Counted from the stretch's first letter, positions 35,597 through 47,541 are shown. The stretch: DNA of 64,000 nt from Knoellia koreensis (GCF_013041615.1 NZ_JABEPQ010000001.1:1604976-1668975), one strand, 5' to 3'. The notes: generated from the letters alone by a model not told the origin. Numbers and translations are program-made.

Positions 35597-35693
35597 CGCA
35601 CCATCGTCCCCGACCAGCCCCGACCCACGCCAACCAGCCCTCCCCCGATAGGCTCGCACCGCACTCACCCGCCGCCGCGTGAAGGATCGATGC

Positions 35694-36740
35694 ATGTCCG
35701 AGCAGCTCCTCCCCTCGTCGCTGCAGGTGGGCGGCGAAGCCCCCGACCGCAACCTCGCCCTCGAGCTGGTGCGGGTCACCGAGGCCGCCGCGATCTCCGG
35801 TGGCCGCTGGGTCGGTCGCGGCGACAAGAACGGCGCCGACGGCGCAGCCGTGGAGGCCATGCGAGCGCTCATCTCCACCGTCGCGATGAAGGGTGTCGTG
35901 GTCATCGGTGAGGGCGAGAAGGACGACGCTCCCATGCTGTTCAACGGCGAGGAGGTGGGCGACGGCAGCGGCCCCGAGTGCGACGTCGCCGTCGACCCGA
36001 TCGACGGCACCACCCTGACGGCCAAGGGCCAGTCGAATGCCGTGTCGGTGCTGGCCGTGGCCGACCGCGGCTCGATGTACGACCCCAGCGCGGTATTCTA
36101 CATGGACAAGCTGGTCACCGGGCCGGAGGCGGCGGACGCCGTCGACATCCGGCTGCCGGTCGCCGAGAACATCAAGCGGGTGGCCCGGGCCAAGAACGAG
36201 ACCGTCGAGGACGTCACCGTCGTCATGCTCGACCGTCCCCGCCACCAGCAGCTCGCCGAGGAGGTGCGTGCGGCCGGTGCCCGCATCCGGTTCATCTCCG
36301 ACGGCGACGTGGCGGGCGCGATCATGGCCGCCCGCGACGACACCGGTATCGACCTGCTGCTCGGGGTGGGCGGCACCCCCGAGGGCATCATCACCGCCTG
36401 CGCCATCAAGTGCCTTGGCGGTGTCATCCAGGGTCGCCTGACGCCGCGCGACGACGACGAGCGCCAGCGGGCCATCGACGCCGGTCACGACCTCGACCGC
36501 GTGCTGTCGACCGATGACCTCGTGCGCAGCGAGAACTGCTTCTTCGTCGCCACCGGCATCACCGACGGCGAGCTGCTCAAGGGTGTGCGCTACCGCGCCG
36601 GTGGTGTGGTCACGAACTCCCTCGTGATGCGCTCGAAGTCGGGCACCATCCGCATGATCGAGAGCCACCACCAGCTGGCCAAGCTGCGCGCCTACTCCTC
36701 GGTGCAGCTCGACCAGGCCGTCCCCGCGCAGGGGGCGTGA
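35694..36740 (+). CDS. glpX: class II fructose-1,6-bisphosphatase GlpX
   Basis: 348 aa. Li-sensitive phosphatase signatures: [12 protein letters not shown] (metal acids), [17 protein letters not shown] and [20 protein letters not shown]. It makes fructose 6-phosphate in gluconeogenesis and is the major FBPase of actinobacteria. ATG 35694 is chosen; gaaggatcg lies just upstream. The stop overlaps the PfkB kinase start. Confidence 0.95.
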   Translation: MSEQLLPSSLQVGGEAPDRNLALELVRVTEAAAISGGRWVGRGDKNGADGAAVEAMRALISTVAMKGVVVIGEGEKDDAPMLFNGEEVGDGSGPECDVAVDPIDGTTLTAKGQSNAVSVLAVADRGSMYDPSAVFYMDKLVTGPEAADAVDIRLPVAENIKRVARAKNETVEDVTVVMLDRPRHQQLAEEVRAAGARIRFISDGDVAGAIMAARDDTGIDLLLGVGGTPEGIITACAIKCLGGVIQGRLTPRDDDERQRAIDAGHDLDRVLSTDDLVRSENCFFVATGITDGELLKGVRYRAGGVVTNSLVMRSKSGTIRMIESHHQLAKLRAYSSVQLDQAVPAQGA

Positions 36741-37663
36741 CCGCGATGACCAACCGGCTGCTCGTGGTCGGTGAGGCCCTCGTCGACATCGTCCAGGACC
36801 AGACCGGCGACCGCGCCGAGCACGTGGGCGGCAGCCCCGCCAACGTCGCCATGGGTCTGGCGCGGCTGGACCACCGGGTCGACTTCGCCTGCTGGCTCGG
36901 GCGCGACCCCCGCGGCGAGCGCATCGCCGCCCACCTCGCCCGGCACGGCGTGACGGTGCTGCCCGAGAGCTTCGGCGCCGACCCGACGACCACGGCGGTG
37001 GCCACCCTCGACGCCCACGGCGCCGCGACCTACGACTTCGACCTGCACTGGGACCTGCCGCAGGTCACCATCCCCGCCGGGACCGGCCACATCCACACCG
37101 GGTCGATCGGGGCGGTGCTCGACCCCGGCGCCGCCAGCGTCCTCGCGGCCATCGACGAGGTCCGCACGCAGGGCACCGTGTCCTACGACCCCAACATCCG
37201 CCCCGGCATCATGGGAGAACTCGCGGCCGTCCGCCCCAAGGTCGAAGACCTCATCGGGCGCAGCGACGTGGTCAAGGCCAGTGACGACGACCTGCAGCTG
37301 CTCTACCCCGACCTCGCGACCGAGGAGGTGCTGGGCCGGTGGGTGTCCGCCGGCCCGGGTCTCGCGGTCGTGACCCGGGGCGCTGCCGGTGTCATGTTCC
37401 GCGTCGCCTCGAGCGACGAGGTCACCACCGTTCCGACGCTCGCCGAGCACGTCGTCGACACGGTCGGTGCCGGCGACTCCTTCATGGCCGGCCTCGTGTC
37501 GGGCCTCGTGGCCGCCGGACTGCTCGGCGACGCGGGCGCCCGCGACCGGCTCGCCACGGCCACCCTTGACGACGTGCGCCCCGCGGTCGAGCGCGGCCTC
37601 GCCACCAGCGCCGTCACCGTCGGCAAGGCCGGCGCCTACGCACCCAGCCTGGACGAGCTCTAG
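36737..37663 (+). CDS. PfkB family carbohydrate kinase (fructokinase-like)
   Basis: 308 aa from GTG 36737. PfkB motif 1 [14 protein letters not shown] and motif 2 [17 protein letters not shown] with the catalytic Asp near residue 247; YDPNIRPGI is typical of fructokinases. Coupled to glpX, so it may phosphorylate free fructose into the same hexose-phosphate pool; other sugars are possible. Confidence 0.85.
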   Translation: MTAMTNRLLVVGEALVDIVQDQTGDRAEHVGGSPANVAMGLARLDHRVDFACWLGRDPRGERIAAHLARHGVTVLPESFGADPTTTAVATLDAHGAATYDFDLHWDLPQVTIPAGTGHIHTGSIGAVLDPGAASVLAAIDEVRTQGTVSYDPNIRPGIMGELAAVRPKVEDLIGRSDVVKASDDDLQLLYPDLATEEVLGRWVSAGPGLAVVTRGAAGVMFRVASSDEVTTVPTLAEHVVDTVGAGDSFMAGLVSGLVAAGLLGDAGARDRLATATLDDVRPAVERGLATSAVTVGKAGAYAPSLDEL

Positions 37664-37749
37664 CCAGCCACGCGGCATACCTCGCCCTGACCCATCCCAC
37701 GGACCCGCAGCACCGCACGACCGCAGCGCCAGCAAGGAGAAGACCCCCG

Positions 37750-39482
<1,733 letters not shown>

Positions 39483-39486
<4 letters not shown>

Positions 39487-40001
39487 GCGAAAAGCCTTCC
39501 ACGCCAAGCGGTTTCGATGACCTGATCGACGCCAACAAGGTCTACGCCGAGCACGAGTTCTCCACCGGCGGCTTCGACGGCATCGCCCACGCGGGTGTCG
39601 CCATCGTCACCTGCATGGACTCACGCATCGACCCGCTGCGGATGCTGGGCCTCGACCCCGGTGACGCGAAGATCTTCCGCAACCCTGGTGGCCGCATCAC
39701 CGCCAACGCCCTCGAGGCGCTCGTCCTCGGAGTGCACCTGCTGGGCGTCAACCGCATCCTCGTCGTCCCCCACACCAAGTGCGCGATGACGAAGAACACC
39801 GAGCAGGAGCTGCGCGAGAAGATCACCGAGCTGTCCGGCCAGGACGCCTCGTGGCAGGGCTTCCACGTGATCGCCGACCAGGAGGCCGCGCTGCGCCAGG
39901 ACGTCGCCGCGGTCCGTTCGCACCCCCTCATCGCCGACCGCGTCGAGGTCGGCGGCTTCATCTACGACGTCGACACCGGCCTGGTGGACCAGCGGGTCTG
40001 A
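39483..40001 (+). CDS. beta-carbonic anhydrase
   Basis: 172 aa; ATG overlaps the fumarase stop (ATGA). Zinc site: Cys and catalytic Asp-Arg in [10 protein letters not shown], His and Cys in [26 protein letters not shown] is also conserved. It hydrates CO2 to bicarbonate, which could feed carboxylases linked to the TCA cycle. The coupling to fumarase is recurrent in actinobacteria as far as I know; exact physiological link is inferred. Confidence 0.9.
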
Positions 40002-40011
40002 GCGCACGCAA

Positions 40012-40054
40012 AGGGGCGGTATGCCGCGAGGGGGCCACGCGGCATACCGCCCCT
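40012..40054. terminator. perfect 17-bp hairpin made of an inverted GTATGCCG pair
   Basis: aggggcggtatgccgcg (40012-40028) and cgcggcataccgcccct (40038-40054) are exact complements with a 9-nt loop. It lies 11 bp after the carbonic anhydrase stop and 17 bp before the convergent ohr stop. Clear bidirectional terminator. Confidence 0.82.
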
Positions 40055-40071
40055 GCGTCAGTGGAGACGAC

Positions 40072-40494
40072 TCAGGCGACCGAGACGTTCACCTCGATGT
40101 TGCCGCGGGTGGCCTTGGAGTAGGGGCACACCTGGTGCGCCGCCTCGACCAGGCTCTTGGCCTGCTCGGCGTCCAGGCCCGGCAGCTCGGCGACGAGGTC
40201 CACCGCCAACCCGAAACCGCTGTCGGTCTTGCCGAAGTGCACGGTCGCCGTGACGGGGGCGTCACCCACGTCGACGCCCTCGCGCTTGGCCACCGCCGCA
40301 AGCGCACCGCTGAAGCACGAGGCGTACCCGGCCGCGAACAGGGTCTCGGGGTTGGCCTTGGGGTTGCTCACGCTTCCCGGCTTGCCGAGGGGCAGGTCGA
40401 CGACGCCGTCCTCGCTCTTGACGGTGCCCTCACGCCCACCGTGGGCGGTGGCGGCGCTGGTGTAGAGCTCCTCGGTGACTGCTTCGAACGGCAT
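40072..40494 (-). CDS. Ohr/OsmC family organic hydroperoxide resistance protein
   Basis: 140 aa. Both redox cysteines are present: GYASCFSGAL near residue 60 and HQVCPYSKATRGN near residue 125. LYTSAATAHGGREGTVKSEDG is the typical Ohr N-terminus. Ohr reduces organic peroxides using lipoylated protein thiols. No OhrR regulator is adjacent; a short tandem repeat precedes the gene. Confidence 0.92.
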   Translation of the reverse strand: MPFEAVTEELYTSAATAHGGREGTVKSEDGVVDLPLGKPGSVSNPKANPETLFAAGYASCFSGALAAVAKREGVDVGDAPVTATVHFGKTDSGFGLAVDLVAELPGLDAEQAKSLVEAAHQVCPYSKATRGNIEVNVSVA

Positions 40495-40505
40495 GACACT
40501 CCCTG

Positions 40506-40533
40506 TCTGTTGGGGTCTGTTGGGTCTGTTGGG
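40506..40533. repeat. three tandem copies of tctgttggg upstream of ohr
   Basis: Copies begin at 40506, 40516 and 40525 (the first spaced by one extra g). They lie 12-39 bp upstream of the ohr ATG, that is in its 5' leader or promoter. They may be a slippage-prone tract that changes spacing, or binding sites. Confidence 0.5.
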
Positions 40534-40655
40534 TTCACGGTCGGGCACACGATGTGTCCACCGGGGCCAACTCCCGCCGGCCGCCCGAGATTCCACCCCG
40601 ACCGTATGCCGGGACGTCGGCCGTCGCGCGCGTGGCTCCTCAGCGGGGCGTGGTG

Positions 40656-40716
40656 TTGACAGGGACGACGCTCCGGTTGCATGGTTACCTACATGACTAA
40701 CGAACCGGCTAACCGA
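40656..40716 (+). promoter_or_regulatory. promoter and probable GntR operator of the YtrA-type operon
   Basis: TTGACA at 40656-40661 is a consensus -35; catggt 18 bp later is a fair -10. Downstream, ggttacctacatgactaacg and aaccggctaacc repeat GGTT/AACC and GTTA-N10-TAAC half-sites, 20-50 bp before the regulator start. This is the best -35 box in the window. Confidence 0.55.
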
Positions 40717-40733
40717 ATGAGGGCGACCTCGTG

Positions 40734-41102
40734 ATGGATGAGGGCCGGCCCATCTACCTGCAGATCGCCGAGCAGATCGAGAGCTCGATCGTCGACGGGT
40801 CGATCGCAGAGGAGAGCCCGGTGCCCTCGACCAACGAGCTCGCGGCGTTCCACCGGATCAACCCGGCGACGGCAGCCAAGGGCGTAGCCCAGCTGGTGAC
40901 CGACGGGGTGATCTACAAACGAAGGGGGATCGGCATGTTCGTCGCCGAGGGGGCGCGGGCGCAGCTGCTGGAGCGGCGGCGCGAGCGCTTCCTGCAGGAG
41001 TACGTCACACCGCTCATGACCGAGGCCGCAAAGCTCGGCCTCGACACCGACTACGTCAGCAAGCTCATCGACACCTGGAAGCCAAAGGAGAACGGCGCAT
41101 GA
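40734..41102 (+). CDS. GntR family regulator, YtrA subfamily
   Basis: 122 aa from ATG 40734 (GTG 40731 adjacent). Winged HTH: PIYLQIAEQIESSIVDGSIAEESPVPSTNELAAFHRINPATAAKGVAQLVTDGVIYKRRGIGMFV. The short helical C-terminus is that of YtrA regulators, which sit in front of ABC exporter genes and repress them. The stop overlaps the ATPase start. Confidence 0.9.
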   Translation: MDEGRPIYLQIAEQIESSIVDGSIAEESPVPSTNELAAFHRINPATAAKGVAQLVTDGVIYKRRGIGMFVAEGARAQLLERRRERFLQEYVTPLMTEAAKLGLDTDYVSKLIDTWKPKENGA

Positions 41103-41992
41103 GCGTCATCGAGTTCAACGCGGTGTCCAAGCGCTACGGCGGCATCACAGCGCTCGACAACGTCAGCCTCGCCCTGGGCGAGCACCGCATCACCGGCCTG
41201 CTGGGCCGCAACGGTGCCGGCAAAAGCACGTTCATGTCCATCGCCACCGCCCGGTCCTTCGCCAGCGAGGGCCGGGTGCGTGTCTTCGGCGAGAACCCGT
41301 ACGAGAACAGTGGGGTCCTCGACCGCGTCTGCTTCATCGGCGAGAACCAGACCTACCCGCAGGCGCACAAGGTGCGCCACGTTCTCGATGGGGCCCGAAT
41401 CGCCTTCCCCCTCTGGGACGAGAACCTGGCCCGGGAGCTCGTGGACGCGTTCGGCCTCCTCACCGGGCAACTGGTCCGCAAGCTGAGCCGCGGCCAGCGC
41501 TCGGCCGTCGGCGTCATCGTCGGCCTCGCCTCCCGGGCGCCACTGACCTTCTTCGACGAGCCCTACCTCGGGCTGGATGCCGTTGCGAGACAGCTGTTCT
41601 ACGACCGACTGGTCGCCGACTATGGCGAGCACCCGCGCACCATCGTCCTGTCGACGCACCTCATCGACGAGGTGGCCGACCTCATCGAGCACGTCGTCGT
41701 CCTCGACCACGGCCGCGTGATGATCGACAGCGACGCCGACAGCCTGCGCGGCAGTGCGGTCGTCGTGAGCGGACCCCGCGCGGCCGTCGAGTCGTTCGCC
41801 ACCGACCACGAGGTCCTGCAGCGCGAGGACCTGGGCGGTTTCGCGCGCATGACCATCCGTGGCGCGAGCGCGGACCACGCCCGGCAGCAGGGCCTCACCC
41901 TCGAACCCGTCTCACTCCAGCAGCTCGTCGTCCGCGCCACCACCGCCGCGGGCACGGCGCCCGACCACACTCCCGAGAGGGTCGCATCATGA
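41099..41992 (+). CDS. ABC transporter ATP-binding protein (YtrB-like)
   Basis: 297 aa. Walker A GRNGAGKSTFM, Q-loop region FIGENQTYPQ, signature LSRGQRSAVGVIVGLA, Walker B LTFFDEPYLGLD and H-loop LSTHLIDE. The sequence LSRGQ departs from LSGGQ at one position. Together with the next gene it forms a probable exporter under GntR control; cargo unknown, cell-envelope antibiotics and stress are common for this type. Confidence 0.9.
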   Translation: MSVIEFNAVSKRYGGITALDNVSLALGEHRITGLLGRNGAGKSTFMSIATARSFASEGRVRVFGENPYENSGVLDRVCFIGENQTYPQAHKVRHVLDGARIAFPLWDENLARELVDAFGLLTGQLVRKLSRGQRSAVGVIVGLASRAPLTFFDEPYLGLDAVARQLFYDRLVADYGEHPRTIVLSTHLIDEVADLIEHVVVLDHGRVMIDSDADSLRGSAVVVSGPRAAVESFATDHEVLQREDLGGFARMTIRGASADHARQQGLTLEPVSLQQLVVRATTAAGTAPDHTPERVAS

Positions 41993-42687
41993 GTCACGTC
42001 GTCAAGGCGCTGCGCCTGAGCCTCGTCAACAGCCTCACCAGCGTCGGCTGGCCCTGGGCCATCCTCGCCATGACGTTCGCGGTCAACTGGGCGATCTTCG
42101 CCGTGCTTCCAGACGACGTCCCGGTGCCTGACCGCCAGACAGGGGCGCTGGCCTCGCTCTACTTCGTCGCGCTCATCGCGAACCTCCAGCTGTGGACCCA
42201 GGGCTTCCCGTTCGCCATGGGGCTCAGCCTGACCCGCAAGGCCTACTTCGGCGGGACCGTCCTGATGCTGCTGCTCCAGAGCGTTGTCGCCGGTGTCGCC
42301 CTGACCGCGCTGAGCCGGGTCGAGGCCGCCACCAGCGGGTGGGGCGTGGACATGAAGTTCTTTGCCCCGTGGGTCTTCGACCAGGGCAACCTGGGCGCTC
42401 GCTTCCTCATGTATGCCGTGCCGTTCGCGATGCTGTCGGCGCTCGGCATGGTGATCGGCGTGGTCTTCAAGCGCTGGGGCCAGTCGGGTGTCTACACCCT
42501 CACGATCACGAGCCTGCTGCTGATCGCCGTCGTCACCTTGCTCGTCACATGGCAGGACTGGTGGGCGGCGATCGGTCGGTTCTTCACCGACTCGAGCTTC
42601 GTCGGCCTGACCGCCGGCTACCCCGCCTTGCTGGCCGTCGCCTGCGCCTCCCTGGCGTGGCTCGGTCTGCGCCGCGCCGCTCCCTGA
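41989..42687 (+). CDS. ABC transporter permease of the YtrA-type operon
   Basis: 232 aa, ATG overlapping the ATPase stop. Six membrane segments are visible (about 20-40, 58-78, 88-110, 140-160, 172-192, 206-226). No conserved family motif beyond that. Transcription ends at the motif hairpin 42711-42757. Confidence 0.82.
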   Translation: MSHVVKALRLSLVNSLTSVGWPWAILAMTFAVNWAIFAVLPDDVPVPDRQTGALASLYFVALIANLQLWTQGFPFAMGLSLTRKAYFGGTVLMLLLQSVVAGVALTALSRVEAATSGWGVDMKFFAPWVFDQGNLGARFLMYAVPFAMLSALGMVIGVVFKRWGQSGVYTLTITSLLLIAVVTLLVTWQDWWAAIGRFFTDSSFVGLTAGYPALLAVACASLAWLGLRRAAP

Positions 42688-42710
42688 CGCATCCTGGGCC
42701 CGCATCGCCC

Positions 42711-42757
42711 GAGGCGAGGTATGCCGCGTGGCTGGGCCCCGCGGCATACCTCGTCTC
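42711..42757. terminator. hairpin made of an inverted GTATGCCG pair
   Basis: gaggcgaggtatgccgcg (42711-42728) and cgcggcatacctcgtctc (42740-42757) pair at 17 of 18 positions with an 11-nt loop. It lies between the convergent permease and glmM genes. Confidence 0.8.
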
Positions 42758-42774
42758 GGCGTTGGCGAGGGACC

Positions 42775-44121
42775 TCAGAGGGTGAGGCGGTCACGGACGA
42801 CACCCACGAGGGTATCGGCGACCTGCTGGGCCTGGGCCTCGTCGGCCGCCTCGACCATGACCCGCACCACGGGTTCGGTGCCGGACTTGCGCAGCAGCAC
42901 GCGTCCGGAGCCGGCGAGCAACTCCTCCTGCTCCTTGACCGCACGCTGGAGCTCCTCGTCGGAGTCGACCCGGGTCTTGTCGACGCCCTTGACGTTGATC
43001 AGCACCTGCGGCATCCGCTGCATGACGGTGGCCAGCTCGGCCAGCGACTGGCCGGTCTCCGCGACGCGAGCGGCGAGCATGAGCCCGGTCAGCACGCCGT
43101 CACCGGTCGTGCCGTGCTCGAGCATGATGACGTGGCCACTCTGCTCGCCGCCGAGCGAGTAGGAGCCGGCGCGCATGTCCTCCAGGACGTAGCGGTCCCC
43201 CACCCCGGTCTGGCGCACGGTGATGCCCTCGCGCTCCATGGCCTGGAGCAGCCCGAGGTTGCTCATGACGGTGGCGACGAGGGTGTCCGAGGCCAGCGCG
43301 CCGCGGGACTTCAGGGCCACGGCGAGGATGCCCATGATCTGGTCGCCGTCGATCTCGTTGCCGTCGGCGTCCACGGCGAGGCAGCGGTCGGCGTCGCCGT
43401 CGTGGGCGATGCCGAGGTCGGCACCCTTGGCCACGACCGCGGCCTTGAGGTGGTCGAGGTGGGTGGAGCCGTAGCCGTCGTTGATGTTGAGCCCGTCGGG
43501 CTCGGCACCGATCTCGACCACCTCCGCGCCGGCGAGGCGGAACACCTCGGGCGACACCGCCGAGGCCGCGCCGTGCGCACCGTCGATGACGACCTTCAGC
43601 CCGTCGAGCCGGTGCGGCAGCGCCTCGAGCAGGTGCGCGACGTAGCGCGCCTGACCGGCGCGGTTCTCGTGCACCCGGCCGACCTGGGCGCCGGTGGGGC
43701 GCTCCCACTCACGGTCGAGCTGGGCGGCGATCTCGTCCTCGACCGAGTCGGGCAGCTTGTGCCCGCCTGCGGCGAAGAACTTGATCCCGTTGTCGGGCAT
43801 GGCGTTGTGCGATGCCGAGAGCATGACGCCGAAGTGGGCGTCCATGTCGGCGGTCAGGAACGCGACGGCCGGGGTGGGGAGCACCCCCACGTTGTGGACG
43901 TCGACACCGGCGGATGCCAATCCGGCCACCACCGCCGCCGAGAGGAACTCACCCGACGCCCGCGGGTCGCGGCCCACGACCGCCTTGGGCTTGCGCCCGG
44001 CCTCGCGGGCCTCACGCCCCAAGACGTGCGCGGCGGAGACGCTCAGCCGCAGGGCCAGCTCCGCCGTGATGTCGACATTCGCGAGTCCCCGGACTCCGTC
44101 GGTCCCGAACAGTCGTGCCAT
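42775..44121 (-). CDS. glmM: phosphoglucosamine mutase GlmM
   Basis: 448 aa. Begins [15 protein letters not shown]; phosphoserine loop [17 protein letters not shown] near residue 100; metal loop [10 protein letters not shown] near 240; sugar loop LGGEQSGHV near 325; phosphate loop [17 protein letters not shown] near 400. It converts glucosamine 6-phosphate to glucosamine 1-phosphate for peptidoglycan. It follows rpsI on the same strand, as in most actinobacteria (Rv3441c-Rv3442c), separated by a terminator. Confidence 0.96.
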   Translation of the reverse strand: MARLFGTDGVRGLANVDITAELALRLSVSAAHVLGREAREAGRKPKAVVGRDPRASGEFLSAAVVAGLASAGVDVHNVGVLPTPAVAFLTADMDAHFGVMLSASHNAMPDNGIKFFAAGGHKLPDSVEDEIAAQLDREWERPTGAQVGRVHENRAGQARYVAHLLEALPHRLDGLKVVIDGAHGAASAVSPEVFRLAGAEVVEIGAEPDGLNINDGYGSTHLDHLKAAVVAKGADLGIAHDGDADRCLAVDADGNEIDGDQIMGILAVALKSRGALASDTLVATVMSNLGLLQAMEREGITVRQTGVGDRYVLEDMRAGSYSLGGEQSGHVIMLEHGTTGDGVLTGLMLAARVAETGQSLAELATVMQRMPQVLINVKGVDKTRVDSDEELQRAVKEQEELLAGSGRVLLRKSGTEPVVRVMVEAADEAQAQQVADTLVGVVRDRLTL

Positions 44122-44245
44122 GAAGAGGTGCCTTTCGAACGATCAGGCGCGCACGCGGCATACGAGGCGCCACCGGAGGCAGGACACCCAGCCGCACCCG
44201 CACGCGCGCGGACGCATCTGGACGAACCTACTCCCCCTACAGACG

Positions 44246-44284
44246 CCGAAGGCGGCACCCGAGTTGTCCGGGTGCCGCCTTCGG
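44246..44284 (-). terminator. terminator after rpsI
   Basis: ccgaaggcggcacccg (44246-44261) and cgggtgccgccttcgg (44269-44284) are a perfect 16-bp stem with a 7-nt loop, 35 bp past the rpsI stop. It should separate ribosomal transcripts from glmM. Confidence 0.82.
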
Positions 44285-44319
44285 ACCGGCGCTGCACGGT
44301 GAGCGTGCAGCGCGCGGGA

Positions 44320-44823
44320 TCAGCGCTTGCTGTACTGCGGAGCCTTGCGGGCCTTCTTGAGACCGGCCTTCTTGCGCTCCGGGACGCGGGCGTCACGGGT
44401 GAGGAAGCCGGCCTTCTTCAGCGCCGGGCGGTTGAGCTCCTCGTCGACCCCGTTGAGCGAACGGGCGACACCGAGGCGCACGGCACCGGCCTGGCCCGAG
44501 GGGCCACCGCCGTGGACGCGCACCAGCACGTCGTAGGCGCCGTCGAGCTCGAGCACCTTGAGCGGCTCGTTGACGATCTGCTGGTGCACCTTGTTGGGGA
44601 AGTACTCCTCGAGCGAACGCCCGTTGATCTTCCACTCGCCGGTGCCGGGGACGATGCGCACGCGGGCGATGGCCTGCTTGCGGCGACCGGTGGCGCCGCC
44701 GGGGGCGGAGGCGCTGGGGCGGCGGGTCGGCTCGTCGGTGACGGGACCCTCGGACTCGGAGGTGTACTCGCTGACCTCGGGCTCGTCACTCTCGAGGACG
44801 TCGTTGTTGATGTTCTCAGTCAC
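44320..44823 (-). CDS. rpsI: 30S ribosomal protein S9
   Basis: 167 aa from GTG 44823. An acidic N-terminal extension of about 40 residues ([16 protein letters not shown]) precedes the S9 core [40 protein letters not shown] and the basic tail [12 protein letters not shown] that reaches the P-site tRNA. Eight bases separate it from rplM. Confidence 0.96.
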   Translation of the reverse strand: MTENINNDVLESDEPEVSEYTSESEGPVTDEPTRRPSASAPGGATGRRKQAIARVRIVPGTGEWKINGRSLEEYFPNKVHQQIVNEPLKVLELDGAYDVLVRVHGGGPSGQAGAVRLGVARSLNGVDEELNRPALKKAGFLTRDARVPERKKAGLKKARKAPQYSKR

Positions 44824-44831
44824 GGGGATCC

Positions 44832-45275
44832 TTACTGGGAGACCTGGGAGATCTCGAACGGAACGGGCTTCTGGGCGGCGTGCGGGTGCTCGGCACCGGC
44901 GTACACCTTGAGGTGCGTCAGCTGCTGGCGACCGAGGGTGGTCTTGGGCAGCATGCCGCGGACGGCCTTCTCGATGGCCTTGGTCGGGTCCTTGGCGAGC
45001 AGCTCGGTGTAGGTCGTGCTCTTGAGGCCGCCCGGGAAGCCCGAGTGACGGTAGGCCTTCTTCTGCTCGAGCTTGGCGCCGGTGAGGGCGACCTTCTCGG
45101 CGTTGATGATGATGACGAAGTCGCCACCGTCGACGTGCGGCGCGAAGGTCGTCTTGTGCTTGCCGCGCAGGAGCGTCGCGGTGTGGCTCGCGAGGCGACC
45201 CAGCACGACGTCCGTGGCGTCGATGACGTGCCAGTTCCGAGTGACCTCGGCCGGCTTGGGGGTGAAGGTGCGCAA
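44832..45275 (-). CDS. rplM: 50S ribosomal protein L13
   Basis: 147 aa from TTG 45275; aaaaggg sits 8-14 nt upstream and the residues [29 protein letters not shown] are the family N-terminus, so TTG is the start. [32 protein letters not shown] closes the protein. A TTG start on a highly expressed gene is unusual and may tune translation. Confidence 0.95.
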   Translation of the reverse strand: MRTFTPKPAEVTRNWHVIDATDVVLGRLASHTATLLRGKHKTTFAPHVDGGDFVIIINAEKVALTGAKLEQKKAYRHSGFPGGLKSTTYTELLAKDPTKAIEKAVRGMLPKTTLGRQQLTHLKVYAGAEHPHAAQKPVPFEISQVSQ

Positions 45276-45469
45276 GGTTGTGCCCTTTTCTGACAGGTGA
45301 TGAGTGGTGCGGGTATGCCGTGGGCGCCCGAGGCGCGTTCTGCGTCGCCTTTCGAGGGCGCACGGCACAACAGTGGTCAAGTTTACGGGTGGGCAGCCGG
45401 ACACCCAAATCACCGACGGAGGGCACCCAAAGGGGCTCTGACCTGCAAAAACGTGGGCTCGCGGCATAC

Positions 45470-45516
45470 GTGCAAAGAACTTGTGCAAACAGAGTGTGCA
45501 AAGGTATTGTGCACAC
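45470..45516 (+). promoter_or_regulatory. four 13-bp iterons in front of the ArsR-type gene
   Basis: GTGCAAAG (45470), GTGCAAAC (45483), GTGCAAAG (45496) and GTGCACAC (45509) start exactly 13 bp apart and run up to the ATG. This is a tandem operator array that places repeats on successive helix faces; autoregulation by the ArsR-type protein is the simplest reading. The repeats cover the region where the ribosome site should be, and no Shine-Dalgarno is visible apart from aaagg. Confidence 0.65.
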
Positions 45517-46185
45517 ATGGCCCCTCCCCCTGCTTCCCGCAAACCTGCCGACGACACCGGCGCCACCCCGGGCTCCGGGCCCCGCATCGAGCAGATCGGC
45601 GACATGACCGGGCTGCGGCTCGACGCCACCGCGGTCAAGGTGCTCGCCCACCCGTTGCGCTCCCGGCTGCTCAGCGCCCTGCGGCTCGGCGGGCCCGCCA
45701 CGGCCACCGACCTCGCGACCAGGCTCGACACCAACTCGGGTGCCACGTCCTACCACCTGCGCAAGCTCGAGTCGGTCGGTCTCGTCGCCGACACCGGCGA
45801 GGGGGAGGGCAAGCGCCGGCTCTGGCGGGCCGCCACGGAGTTCCACACCTGGGAGCCCAGCGACTTCGCCGACGACGAGGACGCCGAGACCGCACTCAAC
45901 TGGCTGACCCGCGACTACCTGCGCCACTTCGGTGAGCAGTTCGGCCGCTGGCTCGACGTCGAGGGCTCCTGGCCCACCGAGTGGCGTGACGCGGCCGGCA
46001 TGGGCGACTCGTTCGTCGTCGCCACCGCCGAGCAGCTCGAGGCCCTCAAGGCCGAGATCGACGAGGTGATCCTCAAGTACCGCCGCGTCGGTCAGGGCAA
46101 CCCCAATGCCCGACGCCTGGCCATCTACACGGCCTCCTACCCCCTCGACCTGGACCGCGCACCGCGCGGCAAGGACCAGAAGTGA
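45517..46185 (+). CDS. ArsR-type winged-helix transcriptional regulator
   Basis: 222 aa. HTH_20/ArsR domain, residues about 35-110: [51 protein letters not shown]. The C-terminal half (residues 110-222, [21 protein letters not shown]) is a ligand-binding helical part without metal-binding cysteines. It precedes an MFS gene and probably controls it and itself through the 13-bp iterons. Confidence 0.87.
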   Translation: MAPPPASRKPADDTGATPGSGPRIEQIGDMTGLRLDATAVKVLAHPLRSRLLSALRLGGPATATDLATRLDTNSGATSYHLRKLESVGLVADTGEGEGKRRLWRAATEFHTWEPSDFADDEDAETALNWLTRDYLRHFGEQFGRWLDVEGSWPTEWRDAAGMGDSFVVATAEQLEALKAEIDEVILKYRRVGQGNPNARRLAIYTASYPLDLDRAPRGKDQK

Positions 46186-46192
46186 GCCAGCC

Positions 46193-46258
46193 ATGAGCAC
46201 CCCACGAAGTTTCTCCCCCGCTTCGCTCCTCCGAATACTCCGCGGGGACCCCGCATGA
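46193..46258 (+). CDS. 21-codon leader ORF overlapping the MFS gene start
   Basis: ATG 46193 to TGA 46256-46258, overlapping ATG 46255 (ATGA). The bases atgagcaccc appear at 46193 and again at 46255, so the sequence looks like a 62-bp insertion with duplication of the start region. The peptide starts MSTPRSFSP and has no known domain. Comparable to the leaders at 3980 and 15811, though the inserted sequence differs. Confidence 0.35.
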   Translation: MSTPRSFSPASLLRILRGDPA

Positions 46259-47541
46259 GCACCCTGTCGCCCGCCGCCGCCAAGCGCGTCTTCCTCATCC
46301 TGTCGACGACGCGGTGGCTGCCGGTCGGCTTCGTCGTCGGTCTCTTCACCCTCATCGCCCGCGAGCGCGGCCTCACGATCGAGCAGATCACGCTCTACAT
46401 GACCGCGCAGGGGATCATGGTCTTCCTGCTGGAGCTCCCCACGAGCGGCTTTGCCGACGTGCTCGGCCGCAAGCCTGTCCTGCTCGTCGCGGGGGTCGTC
46501 AACGTCATCGCCGGCGTCGCCTACCTCTACGCCCACTCGTTCTGGCAGTTCGCCCTCGCCGCCGGGCTCATGGGCGTCTACCGGGCGCTCGACTCCGGGC
46601 CACTGGAGGCGTGGTACGTCGACACCGTCCACGAGCGCGAGCCCGGCGCGGACGTCCACGGAGCCATGTCGACGCAGGGCGTGCTCGTCGGAGTGGGGAT
46701 GGGCGGAGGTGCACTCGTCTCCGGCGCGCTCGTAGCGTGGCACCCGTTCAAGGACTCCAGTGCGCTGCTGCTGCCGATCCAGGTCTTCGTCGCCCTGTGC
46801 GTGGTGCACCTCGTGGCCACCCTCGTGCTGCTGCGCGAGAAGCCGCGCACCGAGGGGCACCTGCGGTCCCGCCTGGCGGGTTCGGTGCGCGAGACGCCCG
46901 GCGTGATCCGCGATGGGCTGAACCTGTTGCGCCGCAACACGATCCTGCGCTCGCTGGTCCTCGTCGAGCTGTTCTGGGTGACCGGGATGATGGCCTACGA
47001 GACCCTCATGCCCCTGCGGCTCTCCGAGCTGCTCGGGTCCGAGACCAAGGCCGGCGTCTGGATGGGGCCGGCCGCCGCGGGTGGCTGGGCGCTCTACTCC
47101 GCGGGCTCGTGGCTCGGCGGTAAGCTCGCCGACCGGCTCGGGCTGGTGCGTGCCGCCATCGTCGGGCGCATCGTCAACGGGCTCGGCGTGATCGTCATGG
47201 GCCTGGTGCTCGGGCCGGTGGCGCTCGTCGTGGCGTTCCTGTTCACCTACACGACCCACGGCCTCGCCAGCCCGGCCTACATGGGGCTCATGCACCGGGA
47301 GGCCTCGTCGACCAACCGCGCGACCATCCTGTCGATGGGCTCCCTGGTGATGCAGGCCGGCGGCGCGATCGCCGGACCCCTGCTCGGTGTGCTGGCGGCG
47401 CGGACCTCGATCTCCACGGCCATGGTCGTCGCCGGGGTCATCAGCATCGTCGGCTTCGTCTGCTTCCTCCCGGCGCGACGCCGGGAGAAGTCCCTTCCGA
47501 CCGATGTCGAGGACACCGCGGTGGCTCCGTCCCAGGGGTGA
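46255..47541 (+). CDS. MFS transporter
   Basis: 428 aa with about 12 membrane helices. [26 protein letters not shown] near residue 60 is the MFS loop 2-3 signature (G-x-x-x-D-x-x-G-R-K); the second half repeats it as [17 protein letters not shown]. Resembles drug- or unknown-substrate exporters of the actinobacterial type that pair with ArsR-like regulators. Substrate not predictable. Confidence 0.88.
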   Translation: MSTLSPAAAKRVFLILSTTRWLPVGFVVGLFTLIARERGLTIEQITLYMTAQGIMVFLLELPTSGFADVLGRKPVLLVAGVVNVIAGVAYLYAHSFWQFALAAGLMGVYRALDSGPLEAWYVDTVHEREPGADVHGAMSTQGVLVGVGMGGGALVSGALVAWHPFKDSSALLLPIQVFVALCVVHLVATLVLLREKPRTEGHLRSRLAGSVRETPGVIRDGLNLLRRNTILRSLVLVELFWVTGMMAYETLMPLRLSELLGSETKAGVWMGPAAAGGWALYSAGSWLGGKLADRLGLVRAAIVGRIVNGLGVIVMGLVLGPVALVVAFLFTYTTHGLASPAYMGLMHREASSTNRATILSMGSLVMQAGGAIAGPLLGVLAARTSISTAMVVAGVISIVGFVCFLPARRREKSLPTDVEDTAVAPSQG

